Shown one piece after another: positions 36,900-48,176 of a DNA stretch of 64,000 nucleotides. The translations under genes were made by a program, and so were the position numbers. Source of the DNA: Paragonimus westermani (taxonomy: Eukaryota; Platyhelminthes; Trematoda; Plagiorchiida; Troglotrematidae). The stretch lies in contig QNGE01001689.1 in the NCBI GenBank assembly GCA_008508345.1, positions 72,559 through 136,558 of the forward strand. Direction: 5' to 3'. The notes beneath the pieces were generated by a model, which was given only the letters and a program-made list of their open reading frames with translations, searched no databases and was not told the DNA's origin. Every line of letters starts with the position of its first letter. The stretch's first letter is position 1.

Positions 36900-38700
36900 A
36901 ACAATAGCATTCACAACTGATTTCCATTACCAGCTACCTCACCTAACGTCTCCATCCAACAACCCCGTGAGTTGCAAGGTTCCCAGCCAGGGAGTGAACC
37001 AGACGTATTAACAAATTAGTCGACAACTTAATTAATCTGCGGTAGGTCACTTCTAACTCCCTGTCAGCCGGCTGTAGCTTCGGCAAATTTATCCGATACC
37101 GTAGGCTCTAAGGTGGAATCCTTAGGATGTACCCAAACCATCTATGGTTGTGAAACTTTGAGGAATGAACAAAAGAACTTGACTAACAGTAACTATCAAC
37201 TACCTGCTCCCTAGCCTATTTGTTGTTGACTGGCTGGTGGTACTCGATGAATACAATCAGATATAGACATTGATATTCAGATATCTGAGGATGCCTTCCG
37301 GACTAGCAGCCACTTTTCGACGCCTTAGCTGTCGCCTTACATAAGAGGGAAGTTGGCATCTACGAGATGATTCTCCGTTGTCAGAGGTGTTCTAGAACGG
37401 TGAATACCAACCAGCCCTAGAGATGTGCCCTTATTTTATTCTGTACACATTTTTCGCAGCTGATTCATCTGTCTACTACAAAGACCATTCAGTAACTTCT
37501 ATACACTCACTATTCAAGATTAAGTCTACGTGTTCACAGCAGTCTTGCAGAATGACTTTGTAGTTCTGGACAAAATGCGAAATAGCGTCTAGCATTGTTT
37601 GTGCTGTTGTAGGGTTGTTAAACATCTTGTCTTCGACATAGTCAAGATCAATCAATCTCCCTCCGAGCGGGTGATCTACACCGGCATTTTGTGAATGCAG
37701 GAGACAGTCCTTTAGTATTTCGTCTATTATAAAATTGAATAAAAATGTATGAAAGTGAACAGCCATGACAAGGTGCTGAAGCTCTCAGATAGCCAACCGT
37801 CAGCCCCAATCAAAAGTGAAGATTTGTAATAGACTGTCAACAGTGTATTCATCCGCTTGATCGGTACACATTTATACTTAGATACTCTAAAACTGTACAT
37901 TGATCCAATGAATCCAGCGCACCATCAGAGTTAGGGACTACAGTGATTGTTGGCCGACGGCATACATGAAGGTGCTCCAGGGTTTAGGACAGAATAAACA
38001 GTTGATCTACAAATCCTCACTCAAAGAGAAACCATTCCTGTTCTTCTTCAGTGTTTGCCCCCAGAGCTGCGGTGAGTCGAACAAGTATAATGGACACCAA
38101 AACCCTAGTAATGACACTTGTCAAGACAGCTCTCCCATACGTCTTGCAAGAGCGCCAGACCCCTTATCGTGAGTAAGGGAAACATTGTCGGGTGACCATG
38201 GCTCAGGGGATTGTTCTCCGACCTCCACACAAGCCTAAGCAACTTAGTCATGTCCTTTACTGACACACTTCCATCTTCTCTGAGAATCGCTGGCAAGAAA
38301 TCATCTGGAACTATCTACTCAAGGCATCTTATCTGCTGCCGTCGGCCTTTTTCGAATCAATGAGGGGAGTTTTGAAAGGTTTGCTTCTGGAACTGGCATT
38401 AGAAAAACCCACGGAGCGGAGAACATGAAATATACTGCCAACAGGAATTCAGCTTACTAGTGCGGCTGTAATTATCGTGCTGAGGACTATGTCTGCTGTA
38501 GCCTGACTGGTAGCGACGACCATGGAGTCAACAGAAGTGTATAGCCAGTATCCGGTAGACTGTATGGATGCGGTTGGTTCCATGCGCTGACTAATCTTTT
38601 GTCTCCGAACTACGGTAGACACTGACATTCAGCGAGTCTGACATTCTCGTGAATGCAGTTTGTTAACCCATCTGTTTCAGAGTACGAAACTTGAACCCAC
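36900..38700 (-). mobile_element. RTE-clade non-LTR retrotransposon remnant
   Basis: Frames on the minus strand give, in order, an endonuclease start (LKQMG*QTAFTRM, VYRSSETKD, about 38.60-38.70 kb) and further endonuclease (VATSQATADIVLST, about 38.45 kb). The pre-RT region follows (PEPWSPDN, DKGSGALARRMGELS, about 38.13-38.24 kb), then fingers (LEHLHVCRRPTITVV, about 37.95 kb) and the RT palm (37476-37766). Beyond the RT come WFGYILRIPP (about 37.13 kb) and CWMETLGEVAG (about 36.94 kb). Stops and frame changes separate the pieces, so the copy is dead. The endonuclease C-terminus is missing. Known biology: RTE elements carry an APE-type endonuclease and a reverse transcriptase and spread by target-primed reverse transcription. 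A pyrimidine-rich 3' tail may extend to about 36.7 kb. Confidence 0.87.
37476..37766 (-). pseudogene. Reverse transcriptase palm fragment of the RTE remnant
   Basis: This is the longest intact frame of the element, 96 codons. It contains LFNFIIDEILKDCLL, then LIDLDYVEDKMF where the catalytic box of the family is normally YADD, then a helix ending NSECIEVTE, which precedes the usual FVYLG region. The Ala to Val and Asp to Glu changes in the catalytic box, with stops on both sides, show loss of function. It is antisense to a 68-codon plus-strand shadow frame farther upstream. Confidence 0.88.
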
Positions 38701-40022
38701 TTATATATACTCACAATCTACACCTAAGTAAAGACCGAGAGAGGAGTGAAGCTGGATGTTGAGAGATAGGGATTGTCGGTACTGATTTAATGTACTACGA
38801 GTACAGCAAACTAGATGGCGTCCAGTGGTTATTATTCTTGAGGCTGTTATCACAGTTTTAGTAAATTACAAATGCAATTAAAATTGTATTAAGCGGAAAC
38901 AGGTCCCGCAGTGGTTGTGATAGGGCTGTTGAAGAAAGATACGGGATAGAGCTAAAGTGTATCCGAAATTTCGTTGAAAATCAGAACATGGCCAAGTTAA
39001 GAGAATCTGTTTGAGCATGACAGAACAAATTGTCCGTTGAGGCAGAATACGAACATACGGGCAAGTTTCAATGTTCAACGCTGCAACCACCTCGGAGCTG
39101 TCCTCAGTAATTTGTTACCAAGATTTTGTAGTGGCCGGAAGTTAGAGCATCAAAAACTGCTCGTAAGGTTGCGTTCTAAAATCGCTTAATAAAACAAACG
39201 TTAAACATGGTGCTCAAATTATTTGGTTTACCTAGAAATAAAGTTGATGCGGCTGCTTGACTCTTCTTTTTAGTGGATCCGTTTGAAAAAGACAGCAGTG
39301 TGCCTTACCTGGTGTGCCCGACCAGCATAAACTTTCAGACCAGGCATAGGACAAACAAGAAGTTCGAACACCAAAACCTTTCAAGTGAACACCTGTAAAA
39401 CCTGTTCAAGAACCTAAGATTTCATTTCAGGTTCCATGATGTTTGAAGTCTTATTAAGAACGGGTTTAAACTCATCTGAATGATCTGTGGTTAAAGCAAT
39501 GTTAGCTAGTTAATTTCTATGCCGAGCTGCTGATTGGTTTAACTACACCAACTGGTCAAACAAAACAATCGCTTAAAATTTTAAGGGGAGAAAATGGAGT
39601 GCTTGCCGTGGTGTGGTGATGCTTGGCGAAAAATGGAGCAACAGTCAATCGTTAATCAAAATAACGCATGCAAAGTTATCAAGATAGGTTGATTTCTACT
39701 AAGCGGTCTTAATTGTTCTAAACAACAGCTTGTGGTATTGAGTGAACAGTTGAGTCTTACAAATTTTGCAGTGAAGTTTTGAAGCCTGCTGCCTTGGTGA
39801 CAATAAAATGACCGTACCTTGAGCAAACGGAAACGAAGCACCTTGATGTTCCATCAAGTAAGCTTATTGTCGAAACGTGCAACAGTGATTGAAAGCGCCA
39901 GAACATCATCAAACATCTTAGGGTGAATATATAGAACCCTCCAATGTGGAACCATTTCAACAATCTTCACGGTGATAATCCGTTTGCATTCAGCATTTAA
40001 CCTGCAGCCTGCCGGCTGCTAC
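38701..40022. other. Unassigned AT-rich DNA
   Basis: No gene is supported. A minus-strand frame at 39757-39963 contains a decent donor (ctcaag followed by gtacgg) but no good acceptor. Confidence 0.4.
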
Positions 40023-40242
40023 CTTAATAAAATGCCTAGCACATGGTGAAATTATTTGTAGATAAGTCACCGGGAGCTTTGCAGTATCTGGGAAAATATC
40101 TCTGTCCAGAAAAGCTACCACTAATGGATCGCTCGTAGAAGTATTGTAAACAGCTTTGAGAAGACCACCATCCCACCTGTATATTTGTTCACTTCCCGTT
40201 AAGTTACTTGCAAATCTTCTCTCATTAAACAATAAAATGCAC
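40023..40242 (-). CDS. Candidate internal exon, unknown protein
   Basis: On the minus strand a strong acceptor (tgaggttattttcacttag) and a donor (ttattaag followed by gtagca) bound a 220-nt frame. It has 73 codons after a 1-nt split codon. The translation contains two possible N-glycosylation sequons, in SNLTGS and YNTSTS, and ends ISPCARHFIK. That would fit an extracellular or lumenal segment if it is real. It ends on a codon boundary, as the 32517-32790 candidate requires. The acceptor and donor are seen. The gene and its function are unknown. Confidence 0.4.
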
Positions 40243-42762
40243 CTAAGTGAAAATAACCTCAAAGAGAAGTACGAAATGCCCAAACTACTGTCCAAACAAT
40301 CTCATGGAGTTCGGAATATTGCAAGAGCAACATCTGCGGTCATGTGCGATTTAAATCTTACTGTTGAATTCATAATTGATGATAATCGATTGATTAAAGA
40401 TCGTCCATAATGAAAATGTGTTGGTTGTCCACTTAACTTACCAGTACACACCACCAGGTTTTCGTGTATACTGGTACTTAAGTGTTCCCCAATGTTTGAT
40501 GCTGAAGTGCGTATAACTCTTTCGAATTTACTCAAGTTTATTCACATCTGTTCACCTTTACACGTATAACCGTCCGTATGCGTTTACTTTCTCACAAAAT
40601 AAGAAGAAAATCGGATACATGTACAACAACATGTAAACCAATGAACGTTTGGTTGATTAGTAATATTCTGAGTGAGTAGTGCACACTAGTAAGGACACGT
40701 CGTATTTTCCGGTGGGTACCGCATCTTGGTAGTCTAATTTACCCGAACATTTCAAGTGCTCGTTGTTCACAAATACAAAACACCTGAACGTTTTGAAGAC
40801 GGTTAATGAGTTACTATTTTGAGATTCTGAGGATTCGGATAGGAATCTCAATAATAACTAAAGCGCCCCGCGAAACTATACAACTTAAAAGCATTTATGG
40901 TGTAACCTTACAAAGCAACAGACTTTTTGGTCGGCTTCAGTTTGATTGCGGTGTCTGGTACTTAAATTTGAAAAAAATAGCATGCTTTAGCAAAGACAGC
41001 AAACGAATAGAAGGGAGAATATAACAAACATTAACAACCTTGTCTGATCTAACCTTTCAATATGAAAGCGTCTGTACCTTGAAAACAGAAACCAGTTGCA
41101 CATGTAAGATGCCACCGACTCTATAAGCACTTTCACTCTCCTACCTCACTGGTAACATCCTTCTCAGAGACAACTGGGTCATCGGAGAACATTCCCGTTA
41201 CTGAACTTGATGAGCAATCACCTCACCTAGTCACCTACTGCTCTTGTGAATTGCAATGGCCAATGCTCGGAAAACAAGCCTCACCTACAGCGAAAAGCAT
41301 TGTGCGGATTTAATTCACTTTTTGGTGTTAACTCACTATTAACTCAAATCGTGAGGCGTCTTCAGAATTTGCTGTTTCTGAAGACGATTGGCTTGCAACT
41401 TAAGTGCATGGTCCAACTACCCTAATACTAGAGTACTGATAATGGTAATTCGTTCGAGACTCACGAATATCACTGTCACATATTCGTCGATGTGAACGAT
41501 CCAACTCTTGTAATAAACAATGTTGTGTACGACGTCTCCTCAAATATTCACCTCACCGGACTGAGATAAAGTATCCAGGGCACGTCGTCCAGAGCAACTA
41601 GAACAAAACTGATAAGTCAGTGGTACGAAAATACCCAACCAAACAGCTACGAATTCATCATACAACGTTAGATGTAAGGGTGTGTAAAACTTTTAGAGCA
41701 TGCACAACTGCACCACTGGGGGGCAATTTCACGCTTGTGTGTCATGGCACTTTGAGGCAAGACAAGATAGTTTCCTGGTCGAATAGGTATTATGAATCAA
41801 ACCGCTAACCGTGTTGTCTGCGATAACAGCTGATAATAGTGAACCCATTTGAAAATTTCAAGGTGATAATTCATTACTCCACCGTTCAAGCAGTCAATTT
41901 TATACAATTCACAAGGAAAGCCACCGACTTAAAAGTAATATCACCCGCGTTACTCATCTACATGTTCATCCATGTATGGTGCGTCAGATAACGTGGGAAG
42001 TTGGACGGGACGGTACCAGATATAAACAGTTCGTGGATGGTGTTTCACATCGACGGTCATGACGATCAGCAGCACAAGCTGAGGGCATATACATAATAGG
42101 AAATCGAATAACGAACAGCAGTCCTACTCATTAGCTAAGGCCCGTTTTTCCACGGTTGTATGGTTGTGTCATCAGCACGAACCACTTCTGTCTTCGGTGA
42201 TGGTGAACAAGTGACGACCTGTGAATGAGTGTCGGGATTTTTACATCCCCGATTCGATGCTGTTAACCCATGCGTATTATGTCCTTCCAAATTTTGTCTG
42301 GCAGTTTGATCAATGCAATTTGTAAGCATAGGTGTTTTGTTGCTATGTCACTCTTCCTTGTCTCATATTTTCGAGTATGATGACATTATCTGGTCCGTTG
42401 ATCTTATTGATGCACGTAAACGCACTTCGTGACAAACAGTTGGCTACGTCGATCTCGAACAAACAGCACTTTGTGTCAGGCACAGCCTTCGTAGAACAGC
42501 AATCGAAGGACGTATGCATATATCTCTTTGTATTCCGGCAGTCAACTGCTTACTTCTTAATGTTTATTTCTCCCTGGATTTTAGGGATTTACCTGTTCAC
42601 TTGACGATTGGTCCCGGTTGGGTGGGTGGTAAAGGAAAATATGTTTCGCGTTTGTCTTCAGTCCTTCATTTAAGGCTTGCTCCTCCACCTCACGTTCTGT
42701 CTAAGCTTTTTCAATGGGCATCGTAGGAAGAATAGTTTGGAGACAAATAAGAGCACCAACCA
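40243..42762. other. Unassigned AT-rich DNA
   Basis: A consensus donor (gtactg followed by gtaagt, minus strand, exon side ending at 40442) closes a short open frame. Its phase does not fit the exon candidate at 40023-40242. Overlapping plus-strand frames at 42.33-42.73 kb have good acceptors (cattattttcgag, ccctggattttag) but only weak donors. A hairpin at 41357-41386 is listed separately. Confidence 0.35.
41357..41386. repeat. Perfect 11-bp hairpin
   Basis: cgtcttcagaa (41357-41367) and ttctgaagacg (41376-41386) are exact complements around an 8-nt loop (tttgctgt). It is not followed by a T-run and not associated with a recognised gene. Confidence 0.8.
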
Positions 42763-42962
42763 CTAGTTAACGAGCAAGGTAATTAATTTAGTGGAATAAT
42801 CGTGGTCAGTTAATTTTTTGAAAGCGACGGTTGCAGAACCGTTCCGAAATGTAAAAGCCAGGAAGAAGTTGGAAAGTTCCGCAAAATCTCTACTCTCATA
42901 AGTAATTATATGCTGCGTGCCACATGTCCTCGGGTTACGAGTTTCAGTGATTTTTTGTAATC
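42763..42962 (-). CDS. Candidate terminal exon, unknown protein
   Basis: A moderate acceptor (gtgtgttcaaaacatag) opens a 200-nt minus-strand frame of 65 codons and a stop. It contains the stretch FAELSNFFLAFTFRNGSATV, with a sequon in RNGS, and ends LITLLVN. No poly(A) signal was confirmed. No family is recognised. Confidence 0.27.
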
Positions 42963-44230
42963 CTATGTTTTGAACACACACATTTTGAAACGATTAACAA
43001 CAGTCGCTTTCCGATAACCAAGTTGTCACACATAAGACGTCTAAACCAGAAACATGTCACATTGAAGATTTTTATAGAGTAAATTGTATCACTAGTATAC
43101 TTTTTTCACTGAGGTCAACCGAAAACATACGCTTCATCCAGATATTGATCGGACTTGGAGGAGTTGTGTTATAAGGTGACAGACGTTGATCGCAAGAAAG
43201 GTTTATGACACACGATGTTGCAATTTAAGCCATCCAGTCATAAAAACCAAGAGAACCACGGATCTTTGTCAACTCGGCATATATACAGTAAGGTTTTGTG
43301 AAAATTACAAGCGCTCGCTATACCTAAGATATTCATACATGATAACTTTTAAAAGCACACTTACCGGAGGCGGTATTTAAAAAATACGATGCATACAATG
43401 AAAGTAACTGAACTGCCTGAATATCACGTAATCAAATTCATGAATATTACTACAGACCGCTCACAGTAACAATTCATGTGTTATTCATCGGGTTCACCGA
43501 CTGAGTCCCCCTTGTAAATTGATTTAGTTATAATGAAGTAGGCTGGTACCCAATGCTGACATAATTTTGCAGAACTCAAGGAGTTTTTCCCACCAGTCAA
43601 ACGTTCTCGTCCGTGTTGGCTGAGTTTTCAACGTAAGTGAAAAAATAATCATCCACTGAATCGATAATAATCAATAATGTGATATGCCAGGCTTGCTGTA
43701 TTGCATTACACACACAGTTATAACATATTCAGCGACCGAAATGAAACTGCATGTTCCAAAAAGTCTACAGTAGGATATTCTCAAATCCAAAAGTCTAGTC
43801 TCGCTAATGAGGTTGCAATGTTCCTTTAAAAAAATCAGGTTCTATCTCACTTGAATATAGAAAGCAGTGATGTTTGGTCATATTTTACAATAGTTGTTTC
43901 ATATCCGTGCACAGAGTCCTCATTGAAACTGAAGCCTGTAAATCCACCTAGTGAATTTTTCCGAATTTGTTTTCAACGACTGTACAATTGTAATTTTAAG
44001 TAGTAGTCAGTAATAGAAAATTTCTGTTAATTGTATCCAGTGAAGTCTATTCACAACTGATCACAGCTGTCGACTTCCCACGCACTTCCAACGACTTTAG
44101 TCAGTAAGCATCTCTCATGAACGAACGTGGCTGAGCGTTTAAATGTAAGAATTTATTCGCAACTAATGTGTGGCCATTGATACAACCGGCCTTACGGTCA
44201 GAGATGTAGTCCCGGTTTTGGCAAATATAT
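42963..44230. other. Unassigned AT-rich DNA
   Basis: There are only short frames and no supported feature. Confidence 0.4.
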
Positions 44231-44542
44231 TCACGGTCGACCAGCTTTAACACAGATGAACTCCAAATATATTACTTCTTTCGAAAGTCTATGAGAGTGT
44301 GGCAATTGCGACTGGGCAAGAGTAACATTCGAGTTACGTAACATGCCTAGAAAGTTCCTCAGTATCTTAACAGAAAAACACGGGGTTGGTACCATGGCTC
44401 CAACCCACATTGTCCACCAATTATTTTTACGCCTCAGTTTGAATAGGTATATAAAGACATAGTTCTGAATCAGAATATGGTCCCTCCATTGTGGTGTTTT
44501 GAACTTAACTGACTTTTCTTGACCGTTACGTCGTTTTACCAT
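44231..44542 (-). CDS. Uncharacterised ATG-started 103-codon frame
   Basis: The minus-strand frame starts at a true ATG (MVKRRNGQEKSVKFKTPQW) with a basic N-terminus and Trp-rich middle (NNWWTMWVGAMVPTP), and ends CVKAGRP. No good splice sites bound it. It could be a small single-exon gene, part of an exon or chance. Its length alone is not decisive in 64 kb. Confidence 0.23.
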   Translation of the reverse strand: MVKRRNGQEKSVKFKTPQWRDHILIQNYVFIYLFKLRRKNNWWTMWVGAMVPTPCFSVKILRNFLGMLRNSNVTLAQSQLPHSHRLSKEVIYLEFICVKAGRP

Positions 44543-44864
44543 AAGTCAATTAACGTATGACCACTGACCACTTACTGGACCCAGGTGAATCTGAATTTCC
44601 GTTGTCTCAGGTCGCACTGTGAAAAGCGCTACAGGAACACAGCTTACGGATTTTAATGGTCGCAACACTTTTACTCACTCATGCATTTGAACTGATATGA
44701 CGTCAAATAAAGCGTGAGCCGGTGCATCCATTTCTCATTGCTCCTGTTGCATACGGTGCTGATAATCCCAGGTTGTTACGTCAAGTTTAATCAGCTTAAG
44801 CCGCAAGTAGGGTAATTATAAAGCACTTACTACGCCTAAGTAATTCCAGTATACATATGAAATG

Positions 44865-45089
44865 CTAGTTCGGAAATGACCGTTTAAAAACTGTTGAAAA
44901 CGGTTGTTCGGGTCTCCCGAGTATCGTAAAAGTTAGACGGCTGTCCGCTTCTTTCAGAACCAAGAAGCTATTACAATCAACGGCGCTTTTAGTAGAGGTG
45001 CAGGCTATTGGTAGCAACAACCAGTGTTCACCACGGCCCTTTCTGACGGACCTGACTGACCGATCCATTACCAGCACGAAAATCTGACA
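44865..45089 (-). CDS. Candidate terminal exon, unknown protein
   Basis: A good acceptor (caaatgttgcttacag) opens a 225-nt frame in phase 0 with 74 codons and a stop. It begins CQIFVLVMDRSVRSVRKGRG and ends TVFKRSFPN. A second acceptor inside (gttgctaccaatag) gives a shorter alternative. No AATAAA was seen in the next 150 nt. No family is recognised. Confidence 0.3.
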   Translation of the reverse strand, partial: CQIFVLVMDRSVRSVRKGRGEHWLLLPIACTSTKSAVDCNSFLVLKEADSRLTFTILGRPEQPFSTVFKRSFPN

Positions 45090-47870
45090 CTGTAAGCAAC
45101 ATTTGTTTGGAGCAGTTGGCTGATCACTCAGACTGTTTTAATTTAAACGGTAAAATGGGCCGTCTATTCATGCAATTAGTGCAATATCCTGGGTGCACAG
45201 TTTTACAAACCATTTGTATTAACTTTGTAGGTTATACCTAGAAGACATTAGATTTGTTGGAAGAACAGTTTATCAGTACACATGCTAGAAGGGGGAATGT
45301 GTATGCTGTACCGTAGAACCTTACTACAAGGCTTCGGCTTGTGCACATACTTTGAACTATGGGAAGTACCGTATAAAAAGGCGAACATTCACGGATGCAG
45401 TTATGTATACAAAATGAGACTGGTGAATGTTGCTAGAAAACATCAAAATTTTGTTTTGATCTCTCGTCTGCACAACTCGGTAGTCACGAAAAACGCAATC
45501 CACTGAACTAATTAAGATAAATGTAAGTCACACTCCGATTTTTATCCCTCTGTTTGTCATCCTCGAACAATCGTCCACATGCAGTCACTGTTTCAGACAC
45601 CTGAAGTTATGGCACATTTATTGATTACACTTTACACTAATAACACAGTTCATATGAATTAAGTTCTGTTTGAATTATGAAATATTGATCACCTTCAGCT
45701 TTGCTTAAAATGTGAAACAATTGCTTGCGAAAGTCGATAGCGACCGATTTGATAGTGAGGCAACACAAATAAATATTGAGCTTTTATCGTTTTTTTGAAA
45801 CATTCTTACTGGGAACCTTTTCTGAAAAGTATAGAATGTTAACATATAAACCCCAGATTTATTGATAATTCGTGGATACTACCAACTAAACGATGGTGGA
45901 GAGCAAGTTCAGTCGAAGAAAAAAATTGTGGCAGCATATAGCGGTAGTTATTGATGAAGCATCTTATAAAATGTGACTACCAACAGATGACAACATTTTA
46001 ATTAGGTTCTAAGAAGCAATCACATCTTATCAACTGTTTTCATCTTCCTGTCAAAATGGTTAATCGAACGCAACTAAGAGCCGGTTTCAGTTGTGAATGA
46101 CTCACAGCACTTATATAGCAAGTGCATATGAACGAATTATAGTATGCTCAATTGCGTTTCAATTCAGGTGGTAATTGCTGAGTTACATTTCTCAATCAAG
46201 TGTATAGTGAACACATTAAATGATTGCCCACCAATAAGCGTATCTGAGCAACCTATCTCAACTACATTTAGTCACGGTGAATAATACGTTAACTCTAGAT
46301 TTTCTGGACTGCTGTACTTTTCATATCGGTTACCAATGAATTCCTTGATGGTCTGCGGAAACCGCCTAACTGGCCTGAATGGAATGTGCAAACAGTTTTT
46401 TTAATTGTCAGATACGTATAGATAAATAATTACCCCCCTAGATGGTCTTTAACCTGCTTGGGTTTATCAGATGAGAATGAATGAAAGACTACTGAAAGGT
46501 AAAATTTGCTGCACATCGCAGTGAAGATAGTACATTAAGAAGTACTTACTCATTTTGGGTTGGATACCAATATTTAGTATAGACGTTTAACATCTCGTCT
46601 GTTGGATACAAGAACGATAGTGATGAGTTTCAAAAAGTGCTTGTTTGTTTCCTCAGTATACGATGAAATATGTAGGTCGCATAAAGTTGTGCCTGTCCCG
46701 CCCGTGTTTAAGATATTAATTATCACGCATCGGGAAAAGTTTCACTAAATCTATTAAACTCTCCACTGCTGCCAATGTGGCTGATGTTGACCATGAGGCT
46801 AGTCACAACTAAGGTTTTGTACAATATACAGCGTTTTGACCGATTACTACCACACGGAACTATTTTGATCAGTGTTAAACAAACTGCTGTCAGATTAAAC
46901 AGTCCCCAAATAAACGACAAATCTGCATGAGAATCCAAACCAATCATATAATGTCGTTGCCTGGCAAGTTACACAATCCGACCAGTTCTGACAGCGAATC
47001 ATGGTACTTAACAACAAAATGCGCCTCAGTTTTGAATGCTGCTTTCCTCTTGTCGGAAACTATTGGTAGTCACAGTTTCTTTTACAGTTCGTGTTGGAAA
47101 TGTTTTGTGCCTTTCCAGAACTCATGTTTTGAAAGGCAAGTCAACATACAAACTCTAGCGACCAACAAGCACAAATGCTGCATGAAAAGCCATCAATTTG
47201 CTGGAATTTACCACATTTTATCATGTATACTCTAACCTCGATTTTTTTAGATATATCCGTAATTTGTGCGTGTTTTTCAAGGAAAATAACTATCACCTAG
47301 CCTTTTTCTTGCAGTGTGATGTGAAAACTTGTGCCTGAATAAAAAACGTACGTTTGAAAACATTTTTACCTAAATTCATGTCTTCTTCTTCAGTGAAATT
47401 CAACAGAACATGTAGCTTTCAACTTTCGCAACATATTCTTACACGTCACCACAAAATCTATTGAAAGAACGGTTTCTTTAAGAACACAGCAATACATTTC
47501 AGGAGTTAAGTGAGCAGCCTTTGACTTTTGTGTTTGGTTAACACCTTGTCAACCTCATACAATAACCCAGGGTACAATGTTTTGGCTGAAAGGGAACACG
47601 CTGAAATAAACTACTAATGTTGTAATATAAACATCAAATGGTACGCGAGTTATTGATCTAAGTAACAAATGAGGCGAGTAGGTCACGTCCATTTTACAGC
47701 TGGAAAACTATAAAATCACCTCATGTTGATTAGTGAAAACGGATGAGACGTTTTGATGAAATATGACACATCAGTTAACGTTCCTGTGCCACACAGCCAT
47801 AACCTGAGGCAATTTACTCATTTTTTACTATAAAAGCCTTTGAAAGCTGTGTTTTGTGCTTCTGGTTTAG
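45090..47870. other. Mostly unassigned, with weak frames
   Basis: Three ATG-started frames occur: 45282-45506 (+, 74 codons), 46723-46947 (-, 74 codons, hydrophobic middle) and 46927-47235 (+, 102 codons, Cys-rich). The last contains strong acceptors (gtttcttttacag, tgcctttccag) but no donor. None is supported well enough to call. Confidence 0.3.
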
Positions 47871-48046
47871 CTGGAATTACCCGGCGACTTGAGCAGAAGC
47901 TAGTGCTATGCGAAATCAATGAAAGTCATTTCAATTCAAAAACGAGAAACATTTTGTGTTCCACGCTCGCCTCAATCATGAATACATACCGCGATCATTT
48001 AACGGATGCCTATCAGTCTGTGGCACATCTAAGCAAATCTGAGTAG
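47871..48046 (+). CDS. Candidate terminal exon with poly(A) signal, unknown protein
   Basis: A strong acceptor (ttttgtgcttctggtttag) opens a 176-nt frame. It has a 2-nt split codon, 57 codons and a TAG. The translation looks helical and charged (GITRRLEQKLVLCEINESHF at the start, VAHLSKSE at the end). An AATAAA follows at 48171-48176, 125 nt past the stop. Acceptor, open frame, stop and poly(A) signal in the right order make this the best last-exon candidate. No domain is recognised and no upstream exon was matched. Confidence 0.4.
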
Positions 48047-48170
48047 CGGTAAGCAAACGGAACTGTTCGCCTTAATATCAGATGTGTTTTTAATCTGGCG
48101 TAGATAGTTGGAAAACGTTCCATACTGAAAATATCCTGACAAGTTCATCTGACAACCACACTTACCACAA

Positions 48171-48176
48171 AATAAA
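48171..48176 (+). promoter_or_regulatory. Candidate poly(A) signal
   Basis: The hexamer AATAAA lies in an a-rich context 125 nt after the stop of the 47871-48046 frame, a normal distance for a 3' UTR. Isolated AATAAA hexamers are frequent in AT-rich DNA, so the value is in the context. Confidence 0.35.

Noticed and set aside
37966..38172. 68-codon plus-strand open frame
   Set aside because: It is antisense to the pre-RT part of the RTE remnant, which explains the sequence fully.
40436..40535. Short minus-strand frame ending in a consensus gtaagt donor, as the exon before 40023-40242
   Set aside because: It ends with one base of a codon, while the next candidate needs a preceding exon ending with two. 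The other phases contain stops.
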